Positions 54,712 to 64,000 of a DNA stretch of 64,000 nt are shown piece after piece. The number at the start of each line of letters is the position of its first letter. Position 1 is the stretch's first letter. A program made the translations under genes and the position numbers. The stretch comes from Campylobacteraceae bacterium (GTDB taxonomy: Bacteria > Campylobacterota > Campylobacteria > Campylobacterales > Sulfurovaceae). Location of the stretch: positions 1-64,000 of the forward strand of contig JAMOOP010000067.1 of the NCBI GenBank assembly GCA_027065385.1, read 5' to 3'. The notes under the pieces were generated by a model. That model searched no databases, was not told where the DNA came from, and saw only the letters and a list, made by a program, of their open reading frames with translations.

Positions 54712-55962
54712 TTATACGGCTTTTTTCTTTAATGAAACTAAACCCTCTTTTTTACTAACTACATCTTTAAATATGTCTAACATATTATGAGCCAATATCT
54801 TTCTATCAAAATTTTTAGCTAATTTTAAACAACCTTTTTTACAAAGACTATATAACTTTTTATTATTTTTCAATTTATAAACCTTATCAATAAAATCAGT
54901 CTCATTTTCAGGTTCATAACAAACCCCTGCACCATATTTTTCTATAATCTTTTTAGCTTGACCCTCTACACCTAAAAGTGTGGGTTTTTGCATAGCTGAT
55001 GCTTCAAAAATTTTAGATGGTATAACACTTTTAAAAGTATCTGATTTCTTTAAAGGGGCTAAAGATACATCGATAATAGATAGATATTGTGGAACTTTCT
55101 CTTTTGGGATAGAGTCTAAAAATGTAATATTTTTTAAATTTAACTCTTTTGATAATTTAACAACAATATCTTTCATAGCCCCATTACCTATAAATAGAAA
55201 ATGAATACTCCTATCATCTATTTTTGATATACTCTTTACAATAAAATCTAAACTGTGTGCCATACCATGAGTACCTATATAGCCTATAATAAATTTATTT
55301 TCTAAATTTAACTCTTTTATTAGAGTTTTATCTTTATCTTTTATATTAAATAGTTTAAGATTAGAACCATTTGTGACTACTGATATTTTATTAGAATTTA
55401 TCCCTCTTGATATTAAATTATCTCTAAATGCATCAGTAACAACTACTACTCTACTACTATCTCTATATAATCCAAGTTCAATCTTTTCTAAAAATTCAAG
55501 TGTCTTTTTATGTTTAATAGCACCGACACTCTGTATAGACTCTGGCCATATATCTCTAAGTTCAAATATCCAAGGTTTATGTTTTATTTTACTTAAAGCG
55601 TAAGCACTCCATGTTGTAAAAAATTGTGGAGAGGTTGCAATAATTATATCTGCATTTTGAGATAATCCAGCCCAAAATGAGCTAAAGGCAAAAGAGAAAT
55701 AATCAAGTACTCTTCTTGTAAAACCTATATTAGAACTTATATAACTCCAAACTCTAATAACCTCTATACCATCTATATTCTCTTTTTGATATAATCTATT
55801 TTTATATCCACTATAAACCTTTCCATCTGGAAAATTTGGAACACAAGTAATTATAGTAATCTCAACACCTTTTTTTATCCACTCTTGACAATGTTCATAA
55901 GTCCGTGTAGCTGGTGCATTAACCTCTGGGGGAAAATTGTCTGTTATAAATAGTATTTTCAT
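54712..55962 (-). CDS. GT4-family glycosyltransferase (WbuB-like)
   Basis: The 416-residue protein has a GT-B fold: N-terminal MKILFITDNFPPEVNAPATR, a central WIFELRDIWPESI typical of WbuB-like transferases, and a C-terminal nucleotide-binding half with IGYIGTHGMAHSLD and SLAPLKKSDTFKSVIPSKIFEA. Related proteins transfer deoxy amino sugars in O-antigen or capsule pathways. The acceptor and donor cannot be read from sequence. It is in the EPS run, 40 bases upstream of wecC. Confidence 0.88.
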   Translation of the reverse strand: MKILFITDNFPPEVNAPATRTYEHCQEWIKKGVEITIITCVPNFPDGKVYSGYKNRLYQKENIDGIEVIRVWSYISSNIGFTRRVLDYFSFAFSSFWAGLSQNADIIIATSPQFFTTWSAYALSKIKHKPWIFELRDIWPESIQSVGAIKHKKTLEFLEKIELGLYRDSSRVVVVTDAFRDNLISRGINSNKISVVTNGSNLKLFNIKDKDKTLIKELNLENKFIIGYIGTHGMAHSLDFIVKSISKIDDRSIHFLFIGNGAMKDIVVKLSKELNLKNITFLDSIPKEKVPQYLSIIDVSLAPLKKSDTFKSVIPSKIFEASAMQKPTLLGVEGQAKKIIEKYGAGVCYEPENETDFIDKVYKLKNNKKLYSLCKKGCLKLAKNFDRKILAHNMLDIFKDVVSKKEGLVSLKKKAV

Positions 55963-55965
55963 CTT

Positions 55966-57021
55966 TTATTCTTTTATTTTAAATTTTTCAAGCTCTTTTT
56001 CAAAACTTTTTAAATATCTATCGATATTATTTTTGGTTAATACTATTCCAAAATCATTTGGAATATTGATATTTTTTCTATTAGAAATTTTATTAGCAAG
56101 GAGTTTTCCAATATATGGATAGAAGTGGTCATCATCAGGATAATTTTGTAGATTTTTAGTAATACTATTAATTGTCATAAAGTGATAAACCTCTCCAAAT
56201 ATATTAACCATATCTTTTAACCAACTCTTAAAATCCTCTAATCTATCTCCTTTTTTTATCATAGAGACTAATAGATTGGCACTAATGGGTGAAGTAAAAA
56301 TTATAAATTTTGTATTTGGGTTACTCTTTTTTAATCGTTTTAATATTCCTATATAATCTGGATTTTTCTGATAGTTCTCTAATAAAAAACTATCAATATG
56401 TATCTTTAGATGTTTTTTATAAGCTCTTATTCTCTCATTTTCTGATACTCTAGGTCTAAATTTAATATTATTTCTACTGTAGTATATAGGAGATTTTTTA
56501 GATATATTAGCCTCTATATTTTCAATAGATTTTTTTAAAGTATCTAATGAGAATAACATTATATATCTATATAAAAATCTCTTTGTATTAGATATATAGT
56601 GGTCTGGATTTTTAAATTTAATATCTTTTGGCTTTTTTGTATTATAAAAATCTGCTCCAATAATAATGTATTTAAAGTCTCCTCCATGTGACTCTTTAGC
56701 AAACTCTATATATCTCTCATACTCAAATGGATATATACTATCTAAGGCATAGTTATAAATATTCATATTATAAAAATCATTTTGATTAATAAAGGTTGTT
56801 CTACTACTTCCAATAAGAAGCCCATCATATCTTCTTAATCCACTAAAATAGACCATATTACTCTTCTGCTGTCTCTCATTAAAAGGGAATTGGAACTGAT
56901 TTAAACTATTTTTATGGGAAAAGCTCCAATGTGGGTCTATAATATAATTTATAACTCCTATAATAGATACAAATAGAAATAAAAAAGCTATATATACTAC
57001 AATCCATTTTTTAGCACTCAT
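55966..57021 (-). CDS. SGNH-like partner of the MBOAT acyltransferase
   Basis: The 351-residue protein has an N-terminal membrane anchor (about residues 6-27), then LLIGSSRTTF with a candidate catalytic serine at about S72, and DDDHFYPYIGK near residue 300, which fits the catalytic Asp-x-x-His. This is the DltD/AlgJ-like arrangement that accompanies MBOAT proteins and carries the second step of O-acylation outside the membrane. It lies 9 bases after the MBOAT gene. The exact family is not certain; it resembles DUF1574-type proteins. Confidence 0.75.
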   Translation of the reverse strand: MSAKKWIVVYIAFLFLFVSIIGVINYIIDPHWSFSHKNSLNQFQFPFNERQQKSNMVYFSGLRRYDGLLIGSSRTTFINQNDFYNMNIYNYALDSIYPFEYERYIEFAKESHGGDFKYIIIGADFYNTKKPKDIKFKNPDHYISNTKRFLYRYIMLFSLDTLKKSIENIEANISKKSPIYYSRNNIKFRPRVSENERIRAYKKHLKIHIDSFLLENYQKNPDYIGILKRLKKSNPNTKFIIFTSPISANLLVSMIKKGDRLEDFKSWLKDMVNIFGEVYHFMTINSITKNLQNYPDDDHFYPYIGKLLANKISNRKNINIPNDFGIVLTKNNIDRYLKSFEKELEKFKIKE

Positions 57022-57030
57022 AAATATCTC

Positions 57031-58473
57031 CTAAAAATTAAAATATAAAAACTCAGATACTCGGTTAAGAGATAAAAGAGCCGTACTAAAGATAGTAGCT
57101 GTAAATATGGCTGTATAGTAGTTTAGTTTAAAACTACTCAATTTTTCAATAGAATTTTTAAATAGTAGAGTAGTAATAAATCCACCAAATAACCAAAACA
57201 TAATATCAAAGTTGGCTTCTATATTTTGGGTAAAACGACCAAAGACTACTCCATAATTGGATAAAAAGGATAAAGCCCTTTCTAACATAGTAGGTAAAAT
57301 AATATTATCTAAACTAAACATACTATCTATTACTTTAATAGCATCACTCCAACTATTGGCTCTAAAAAATACCCAAGCTATATTTAAAAAATTAAAAGTA
57401 ATAAACCAACCAAACCAACTATATAATTTAATATTAAATTTACTCCAAACTCTAAAAATAAGAAGGGCCATACCATGAAGAAATCCCCAAAAGAGAAAAG
57501 TCCAACCTGCTCCATGCCATATACCACCAATTAAAAAGGTAATTATTAAATTAGCATAAATTCGAAACTCCCCTACTCTACTTCCACCAAGTGGTATATA
57601 GATATAATCTTTTAAAAATCTACTAAGTGTTATGTGCCATCTTCTCCAAAAATCTTGAATATTAATTGCTTTATATGGACTATAAAAATTAATTGGTAAC
57701 TTTATATTAAATAGAAGAGCCAAACCTATAGCCATATCTGTATAACCACTAAAATCAAAATATATTTGAAAAGTATAAGATAGACTAGTTGCCCAAGCCT
57801 CAAAAAGATTTAACTCTACTGCTTTATCAAACCCATTAGTTGCCCAAACTGAAAAGGTATCAGCAATAATTACCTTTTTAAAAAGACCTATAGAGAATAT
57901 AAAAACACCTTTTGATATATTTCTATAATCAATTAATCTACCTCTTGCTCTAGCAAATTGAGGCATCATCTCTTTATGGTGAACTATAGGCCCTGCTATT
58001 AATTGAGGAAAAAATAGAACAAAAAGTGTATATTCTAAAAAATCATACTCTTTAGTCTCTTTTTTATAACTATCAACAAGATAGGAAATTTGCTGAAAAG
58101 TAAAAAATGATATTGCTAAAGGTAATACCAAATCTAATAGAGCAATATTTTTATCAAAAGCATAATTAATATTTGATATAAAAAAATCACTATATTTAAA
58201 ATATGCCAAAAGAGAAATATTAATAACTATTCCAAAAGACAATATCTTTTTACTTCTATATTTAAAAAGTAAATTCCCTAAAAAAAAGTTAAAAAGAATT
58301 GAAGATATAATAATTGGTAAATTTAAAATACTCCACCAACTATAAAAAAATAGACTACTAAAAACTAAAAATACTCTAGCCAATGTAGATAGCCTTTTAT
58401 GATTTAGATAAAAGTATATAAGTAGTGTTATAGGTAAAAAAAGTAGTATAAACTCATAACTATTAAATAGCAT
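57031..58473 (-). CDS. MBOAT-family O-acyltransferase (AlgI/DltB-like)
   Basis: The 480-residue protein has many membrane helices and the MBOAT signatures DFSGYTDMAIGLA, NIQDFWRRWHITLSRFLKDYIYIPLGG and the invariant histidine H320 in GGIWHGAGW. Proteins of this type move acyl (usually acetyl) groups across the membrane to decorate exopolysaccharides. The SGNH partner gene follows directly. It is in the EPS run and so probably acetylates the polymer. Confidence 0.93.
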   Translation of the reverse strand: MLFNSYEFILLFLPITLLIYFYLNHKRLSTLARVFLVFSSLFFYSWWSILNLPIIISSILFNFFLGNLLFKYRSKKILSFGIVINISLLAYFKYSDFFISNINYAFDKNIALLDLVLPLAISFFTFQQISYLVDSYKKETKEYDFLEYTLFVLFFPQLIAGPIVHHKEMMPQFARARGRLIDYRNISKGVFIFSIGLFKKVIIADTFSVWATNGFDKAVELNLFEAWATSLSYTFQIYFDFSGYTDMAIGLALLFNIKLPINFYSPYKAINIQDFWRRWHITLSRFLKDYIYIPLGGSRVGEFRIYANLIITFLIGGIWHGAGWTFLFWGFLHGMALLIFRVWSKFNIKLYSWFGWFITFNFLNIAWVFFRANSWSDAIKVIDSMFSLDNIILPTMLERALSFLSNYGVVFGRFTQNIEANFDIMFWLFGGFITTLLFKNSIEKLSSFKLNYYTAIFTATIFSTALLSLNRVSEFLYFNF

Positions 58474-61002
58474 CTATTTTTTACTCCTCTTTTTATATTC
58501 TAAGATTTTATTAATAATCTCTTCACGCAAAATATCCAAATCTAAACTACAATCAATATTCTCTATCCAACGATTTAAATCATAAATATCTATACCCTCA
58601 ATCTCTAATTTATCTCTTAAATTTTCTAGTGTTGAGATATATCTAACATCTGTAATAGCCTCTCTAAACCCTTCCCACTCAATAGTCCCAACTACTCCAT
58701 CTGTAGTAGGATAGGTAAATGCCTCATCTCTATATTTTGTTAATCTTGAATTTCCTGTATCAAAATCATTCCAAAAAGCACCTCTATTTGCCTGATATGC
58801 CCAATTCATAGCACCATCAAAGTTTAATTTCCATAGTCTGCAACCAAAATTTCTTCTATAAACCTCTGGATTTTCAACCCCAGCTTGTGGAGAGGCGTAA
58901 ACAAATATCTCTCTATCTATCCCATGCCATCTACTAACTTGAAATTTAGCATCTCTCTTAAAAATAGCATTAGCATAATTAAATAGGTCAAGATAACTAC
59001 CTAAATAGTTGTATGTATATTCATATCCTGCTGTAAAAACTTTTGCTCCATAGCTATGTATCTCATCTATTTTTGGCTTTTCGGCCTTTAATCTACTCTC
59101 TGATGCTTCATCAATACCATAAACATATAAAGAGTTATACTCATACCCATACTTATCTAAAATAGCTCTATAGGCTCTTACTCTATTGGATAAATTGCCA
59201 CTCATAACATTAAAACCTATTGTGTAAAATCTATCTAATGGAAAACCAATCTCTGCTCGTATTTTTAATGTATCTTCTAAATTATCAATAGTTTCGTAAC
59301 TTGTAGGGTATAAAACCCCATGCTCTTTTATATCTTTTAACTCAATAAGTTGCTGTTTTTTACTCTTATTATAAGCATCTATTAAACGAAGTGGTTTATT
59401 GGTTAATTTACCTGTATAGTAGAGTCCATAAGATAGTTTGGAACTATCTAGTTCAAAAGGTAAAACCTCTATATTTATGGGAACTTCTTTTAAAACTTTT
59501 CCCAATTTATCCTCTATTTTAAGTAGTGTTGAGTAGTTGCCATCTGCTATACTATTTGGAATATGAATAATTCCCCAAAGTAGTTTTGCCCTAATAGGGT
59601 CTAATTTAAATGGTTTAAACTCTTTAGAATCATTAAAAGTTATACTATTAGTATCTGGAAATATCTCTAATGGATTTGAAATATTAATATATTTAATTAC
59701 ACTGTTTGAGTTATACTTTACCCTAAGATAGTTTGTTTTAGTTTTATAATTAACTTTTACCAAACTATCATCTTTTAGTAGTAGCTCTTGAGTTAAATAT
59801 TTACCACTCTTTAATGTATTCTCTAATCCACTCTGATACCATATTTTTGCTATATATATATCTAAATTATCTTTTGAAAAACTATATCTATCTCCAATAA
59901 AATCATCTACCTTAATATCTAAAATCTCTGATGAACAGATTGGCTCAATTAAAAGTGAAATAGATTTATACTCCCCTCTTGTCATTCTAATATTAAATGA
60001 TTTTGCAATATCTAATGGAGGGGTATTTATTCCTGTTAAACGATAGTATTTCATAGATGGCATCTTATATAGATTTATTCTTGATTTACTATTACTAAGA
60101 GATTTTAATTTTCTTAAATAGGCATCTAAATCTTTAATAGTAGAGGGCTTTAAAGTTTTAGCTCTTTTAAATGAAATATTAATATCATTAAAAATTCTCT
60201 CTATTTTACTACTGTAATATTCTACACTTGGACAATTTTTATTTTTATATTTAGATATTAATTTTCTATATAAATCTCTTCTTTTATCTATATTTTTATG
60301 AACTCTATTTATATATTTAGACCATGATTTATGATAATTTTCCATAAAAATATTGTTCTTTTCTATAGTACCATACAGTTTTAAGTTATCTAAATTTATT
60401 CTATATTTTTTAGAACCTCTTCCTTTTATTAAAATTACTATTTTAGAGATTGCTCTTCCAAAATCACTTAAATTTGCATCATATATTTTAGATATAAAAT
60501 TTCTAGCATGATTTAGTGTAAAAGAGTTTAAATTATCAATAGAAAAACTACTCCATCTATTAGCCTCTACCCTCTTTTGAATAGGCTCAATACCACTTAT
60601 ATAAGGAAGATACTCTAAATTAAACCCAATCTGTATATCTTTTGTAGCTCTTTTATCCATTTTAATATCAAAAGATAGAGATAAATCTCCATTTAAATTT
60701 GGAACTGGATTTAATGGAAGTTGAAGATAATAGTACCACTTTTTGTTTGATTTATTATATATATCTATATCTATTGCTAAGGAGCTATCACCCTCTGTAT
60801 AAGAAAATCTATCTAAACTAAAACTCACATTAATATCATTTTTATCTACAATATCACTTACCCAATACTTAATGGGATTTAATTTTATATCTTCAAAACC
60901 CTCTTGATAACTATATTTTATAAAATTTGGATTATCCCCTTTAGCATAAAAACTAAAAAATAACACTATTGACATTAATATAAGTTTTAATAGACTCTTC
61001 AT
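58474..61002 (-). CDS. secreted DUF4091-type protein
   Basis: The 842-residue protein has a signal peptide (MKSLLKLILMSIVLFFSFYA), an N-terminal beta-rich part (about 25-220) that looks like a carbohydrate-binding sandwich, a middle coiled stretch and a C-terminal part with GTIEWEGFREAITDVRYIST near residue 780, the hallmark of DUF4091. DUF4091 proteins resemble glycoside hydrolases. DGAMNWAYQANRG fits the active-site region seen in that group, but I cannot name catalytic acids. Its start follows the propeller gene by 14 bases and its stop touches the MBOAT start. Confidence 0.75.
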   Translation of the reverse strand: MKSLLKLILMSIVLFFSFYAKGDNPNFIKYSYQEGFEDIKLNPIKYWVSDIVDKNDINVSFSLDRFSYTEGDSSLAIDIDIYNKSNKKWYYYLQLPLNPVPNLNGDLSLSFDIKMDKRATKDIQIGFNLEYLPYISGIEPIQKRVEANRWSSFSIDNLNSFTLNHARNFISKIYDANLSDFGRAISKIVILIKGRGSKKYRINLDNLKLYGTIEKNNIFMENYHKSWSKYINRVHKNIDKRRDLYRKLISKYKNKNCPSVEYYSSKIERIFNDINISFKRAKTLKPSTIKDLDAYLRKLKSLSNSKSRINLYKMPSMKYYRLTGINTPPLDIAKSFNIRMTRGEYKSISLLIEPICSSEILDIKVDDFIGDRYSFSKDNLDIYIAKIWYQSGLENTLKSGKYLTQELLLKDDSLVKVNYKTKTNYLRVKYNSNSVIKYINISNPLEIFPDTNSITFNDSKEFKPFKLDPIRAKLLWGIIHIPNSIADGNYSTLLKIEDKLGKVLKEVPINIEVLPFELDSSKLSYGLYYTGKLTNKPLRLIDAYNKSKKQQLIELKDIKEHGVLYPTSYETIDNLEDTLKIRAEIGFPLDRFYTIGFNVMSGNLSNRVRAYRAILDKYGYEYNSLYVYGIDEASESRLKAEKPKIDEIHSYGAKVFTAGYEYTYNYLGSYLDLFNYANAIFKRDAKFQVSRWHGIDREIFVYASPQAGVENPEVYRRNFGCRLWKLNFDGAMNWAYQANRGAFWNDFDTGNSRLTKYRDEAFTYPTTDGVVGTIEWEGFREAITDVRYISTLENLRDKLEIEGIDIYDLNRWIENIDCSLDLDILREEIINKILEYKKRSKK

Positions 61003-61016
61003 AATCTTTCCAATAC

Positions 61017-61715
61017 CTATAATCTCTCACTACGAAAGTGGTCATATACTGTATATTCGCCATTAGTATGAATATGATGAACCCCTTTTATATCTGATAG
61101 AAAGTTTGGATAGATTTGAGAAATCTCCTCCTCCTTAAATTCTAATGGAGTTAAATTTACAACTTTAGATAGAGTTAGCGATTTACCATATATATTAAAT
61201 CCCTGTCTCTGTCTAGCTCTAATAACTATATTCTCTTTTAATATAATTCCACCATTTCGACTAACACTACTACTATTTACTATTGGATTACTACTATGAG
61301 CTATCCATTTACCACTAATTGGATTTGAGTCTGTATAGTATGCTACCAATTGAGAGTTATAATTTTTACCTGTAATAGAGTGGCTAAATAGTATCCACCA
61401 TAGATTATTATGATGAAAAATAACTGTATCTGTTGCATTAATATCTTTAAATAAATCCTTTTGATACTCCCATTTCATAGGAAAACCGATAGATTTATAT
61501 AATCTAATAGATTTAGCTTGTGAGGTCTCAGGAACCATATATAAATCATCTTTATACTCAAATATATAAGGGAAAGAGAGATGAAAAGACTCTTTAATAA
61601 CAGAACCTAGTATCTTATAGTTACTATTATCAAAAATCTCAATAGCAGTTATAGAGCCTAATTTAGTAATATATGAATAGTCCTTAGACTGAAGTAATAT
61701 ACCTACTCTTTTCAT
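61017..61715 (-). CDS. GH43-like propeller protein (glucosamine inositolphosphorylceramide transferase-like)
   Basis: The 232-residue protein has the segments LSFPYIFEYKDDLYMVPETS, DTVIFHHNNLWWILFS and SRNGGIILKENIVIRARQ. This five-bladed propeller appears as the N-terminal part of IPUT1-type proteins and, alone or fused to formyltransferases, in bacterial surface-sugar loci. It is short (other members are 300 residues or more), so only part of the fold may be present. The reaction is unknown. An 85-base gap follows upstream toward the heparinase gene. Confidence 0.7.
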   Translation of the reverse strand: MKRVGILLQSKDYSYITKLGSITAIEIFDNSNYKILGSVIKESFHLSFPYIFEYKDDLYMVPETSQAKSIRLYKSIGFPMKWEYQKDLFKDINATDTVIFHHNNLWWILFSHSITGKNYNSQLVAYYTDSNPISGKWIAHSSNPIVNSSSVSRNGGIILKENIVIRARQRQGFNIYGKSLTLSKVVNLTPLEFKEEEISQIYPNFLSDIKGVHHIHTNGEYTVYDHFRSERL

Positions 61716-61800
61716 TTTAATATTTCCTAATATTATAAATTATTTTACAATAATACACAAATAAATGTAAATAAACAATAAGTAATCTTAACTAATATTT

Positions 61801-63327
61801 TTATATTATAAATATATCTATTTTAGATGTTTTATTAAAATAAATTTCTATATAATAAGATATTTTAGTACTATTAAAACCAATAGATAAATCATATTTA
61901 AAAAGTTTCCAACTACTATTATATACTTTTATATGTTCTAAAATATATTGTTTAGATATACTATAGTGAAAATATAATCTAGCAGTAGCTATAGAATTCT
62001 TACCTAAACTATCTTTAATAGTTACTCTATCTTTATTAAAGGTCCATATTCTAGTATGTAGAGTATTTTTATATCCATTATGTGTAGCTTCTATAATATT
62101 TTTAGACTCTTTTATATCTATAACTCTACCTCTATCTCCAACCCTAAAACTACTCCAAACCTCACTCTGATTTTTTCCTTTTATCTCAACCGTATTATGA
62201 GCAGAAGTTGAGCGTTGGAACTCTCTTTTTTTAGAGTCATTATAAGTAATAATTCCCATATCTACAATAAAAGGTCTATTATTGATTTTTAATTCAAAAT
62301 TAAATATATCTGCATGTGTATGACCTGCAATATAGTTAGCCTTAATATCACCTATATCTACTATACATTCATAACTACTATTGGATATTTTTCTATAACC
62401 ACTATCTGATAGTTTTAAATATCTAATACCTAAATTCAACCTTTTTGAGTACTCTATTAACTCATTTGTAGTTGGGGCTATATCTTTAGCACTATCATTA
62501 AACATTGGAATAGAACCATCTCTATAACTAACAGCACTTAACCAACCTAACATAATCTCCGCTTTATAGATTAAAAATTCTAAAAACTTTTTGTTACTTT
62601 GCCAACTATTATGTTTAACCAAATTAATAGAGTCTAAAACTCTAAAAAGTACTATTTGATGATACATAGGACTTAGTTCAAAATGTCCACCATCATCTAA
62701 TATCTGCTCATCTAACTGCTTTAATAAAATCTCTTTAGCCTTCAAATAGAGTATATCATCTTGAAAATAGTATGCTCCAAATAGCAAAGAGAAACCATTT
62801 TCAAGTAGATGATTTCCTAATAGATGATACTCTAAATTATCAAGTAGTATATAGTATTGTGCATAGAGACTATTATCTATTTTCTCACTTTTAATACTAT
62901 TATATGATAGAAATTTAACCCAATTAAGAGTTCTTAAACTAATAGGATATGGCTCTAATCCATCTTTTATAGAGTCTATATTTTTAATAAAATCCTCTAT
63001 TAGATATATCTCTTCTCTTTTAGATAGAAAATCAAAGTAATTTAAGTTATATGTCCAAAGTTTACCATAGCCACTATAATTCCAATCTATACTTCCTTTA
63101 AACTCTTTTGAGAGATTTAAAAATTTAAACTCTCCTTGACTATAAGTCGATTTACTCTCTATAGATTTCTCTAGTTTTAATCTATTTGAGTTAGCTTTTT
63201 TCAAAAAGCTATATCTAAATCTTACTAATTTTCTAAATCTAGCTCTAATAAAGTAGAACCCTCTATAGTATATCTGTATAGGTTTTAAAAACTTAACTGT
63301 ATGAAATAATAAAATATATCTACTCAT
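61801..63327 (-). CDS. heparinase II/III-family protein
   Basis: The protein (508 residues from the ATG at 63327) has an N-terminal helical toroid (LEPYPISLRTLNWVKFLSY; LLGNHLLENGFSLLFGAYYF; HFELSPMYHQIVLFRVLD) and a C-terminal beta-sandwich with ANYIAGHTHADIFNFELK. The His/Tyr of MYHQ and the GHTHAD stretch fit the family's catalytic and metal-binding sites. Members cleave uronic-acid polysaccharides by elimination. A TTG at 63339 is in frame but gives four codons and no better ribosome-binding site. It overlaps or adjoins the glycosyltransferase gene. Confidence 0.85.
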   Translation of the reverse strand: MSRYILLFHTVKFLKPIQIYYRGFYFIRARFRKLVRFRYSFLKKANSNRLKLEKSIESKSTYSQGEFKFLNLSKEFKGSIDWNYSGYGKLWTYNLNYFDFLSKREEIYLIEDFIKNIDSIKDGLEPYPISLRTLNWVKFLSYNSIKSEKIDNSLYAQYYILLDNLEYHLLGNHLLENGFSLLFGAYYFQDDILYLKAKEILLKQLDEQILDDGGHFELSPMYHQIVLFRVLDSINLVKHNSWQSNKKFLEFLIYKAEIMLGWLSAVSYRDGSIPMFNDSAKDIAPTTNELIEYSKRLNLGIRYLKLSDSGYRKISNSSYECIVDIGDIKANYIAGHTHADIFNFELKINNRPFIVDMGIITYNDSKKREFQRSTSAHNTVEIKGKNQSEVWSSFRVGDRGRVIDIKESKNIIEATHNGYKNTLHTRIWTFNKDRVTIKDSLGKNSIATARLYFHYSISKQYILEHIKVYNSSWKLFKYDLSIGFNSTKISYYIEIYFNKTSKIDIFII

Positions 63328-63331
63328 AATA

Positions 63332-64000
63332 CTACTCAATATTAAATAGTCTAAATAGTTTATTACAGTTTCTATTAATAGAGTGATTTTTAATTAAAAT
63401 CTTTTCACTATTTTTTGAAAAAAGCTCTCTTAGCTCTCTACTATCTCCCAATCTTCTAATACTTTTATAAAGTTGAAAACTATTTTTAGGCTCTATTAAA
63501 AAACCATTATAATTCTCTTTTACACTCTCCGATACTCCACCTACATTAGTAGATATAATTGGCATTCTATAGTTTAATGCTTCAGATATAACATTAGCAA
63601 ACCCCTCTGCATAAGATGGTAAGATTAGCACATCAGAACTCTTATAGAGTTCGGCTACCTTATCACTATCTAACCACCCTTTAAAGATAATATTATCTCT
63701 ACCTTTAGCTCTCTCTTTTAATTTATCTAATAGTGTGCCTCCTCCAACAAATATAAATCTATAACCATTTAAATCTTTATGTTTTAAGATAACATCTATT
63801 AAATCAACCACACCCTTTTTTTCAACAACTGCACCAACATATAAAAAAGTTGTAGTATCACTAAACTTTCTACTATACTCTTTTATATCTATCCAATTTA
63901 AAATCTTAACTAATCTATGATTATCTACTCTTACTCTATCATAAAATTTCTCCCACTTTCCACCCTGATGTCCTATATATGATATTTTATTCATTAAAAA
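63332..64000 (-). CDS. GT4-family glycosyltransferase, cut by the window edge
   Basis: Only the C-terminal half of a GT-B glycosyltransferase is visible: FLYVGAVVEKKGVVDLI, YRFIFVGGGTLLDKL, IIFKGWLDSDKV and ILPSYAEGFANVISEAL with the nucleotide-binding glutamates. GT4 proteins have about 370 residues; the visible part has some 220. An ATG is at 63994, but the frame stays open to 64000, so the real start is probably beyond the edge. It is the most upstream gene of the EPS run in this window. Confidence 0.82.
   Translation of the reverse strand, partial: FLMNKISYIGHQGGKWEKFYDRVRVDNHRLVKILNWIDIKEYSRKFSDTTTFLYVGAVVEKKGVVDLIDVILKHKDLNGYRFIFVGGGTLLDKLKERAKGRDNIIFKGWLDSDKVAELYKSSDVLILPSYAEGFANVISEALNYRMPIISTNVGGVSESVKENYNGFLIEPKNSFQLYKSIRRLGDSRELRELFSKNSEKILIKNHSINRNCNKLFRLFNIE

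Overview
The window is AT-rich (about 30% G+C by eye) and densely coded, with many short overlaps between genes. The set of genes points to a free-living or host-associated member of the Campylobacterota (Sulfurimonas/Sulfurovum/Arcobacter-like relatives). Clues are the cbb3-oxidase copper pump, long IleRS and TrmB forms, the accD-thiE-rlmH-dksA-dusB block, a PdxJ-type vitamin B6 pathway, an FtsE-FtsX-EnvC-like operon and several TTG starts. No rRNA, tRNA, CRISPR array or intact prophage was seen. The assignment is inferred from gene content; no search was run.

Layout. 1-3,300 (mostly minus): the copper P-type ATPase CcoI with a 45-residue membrane protein behind it, then a MazF/ribbon-helix-helix toxin-antitoxin pair. 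3,390-8,160: ileS with a 38-residue membrane protein, a metallophosphoesterase, pdxJ and a small lipoprotein. 8,155-14,009 (minus): accD, thiE-like, rlmH, dksA, a membrane protein and dusB in one tight run, then an Rrf2 regulator coupled to a DHH phosphoesterase. 14,168-17,798 (plus): rpsO, grpE-dnaK with a near-consensus promoter and a HAIR-like operator but no hrcA, a chorismate mutase and a 45-residue membrane protein. 17,841-21,928 (minus): an ABC-F protein of YbiT type, a DUF234-type ATPase with GTAAC repeats at its promoter, and MltB. 22,074-26,769 (plus): a CopD-like membrane protein, ComF-like, and a 1,199-residue penicillin-binding transpeptidase. 26,800-27,450: remains of an IS607-type element. 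27,451-34,769 (minus): one long run phnA-like, galU, rluD, lipoprotein, trmB, ftsE, ftsX, EnvC-like, DedA.

34,843-52,050 (minus) is a single giant reading frame of about 5,735 codons. It encodes a secreted mosaic protein: signal peptide, two DUF4214-like segments, a complete subtilisin domain, PKD and DUF5011-like domains, nine cadherin-like repeats, FN3, seven cysteine-capped leucine-rich-repeat modules and a right-handed beta-helix. Its signal peptide lies upstream of the first ATG, in frame, and appears to start at an ATA codon behind a strong ribosome-binding site. This is the most unusual object in the window.

52,150-64,000 (minus) is an exopolysaccharide locus: two sugar-nucleotide dehydrogenases (Ugd, WecC), two GT4 glycosyltransferases, an MBOAT acyltransferase with an SGNH partner, and three proteins with carbohydrate-processing folds (heparinase II/III, a GH43-like propeller protein, a DUF4091 protein). 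GalU at 33,396-34,235 would supply the UDP-glucose used by Ugd. The giant surface protein therefore sits directly beside a capsule/EPS locus containing an acidic, O-acylated sugar, which suggests but does not prove a joint role in surface attachment or matrix building.
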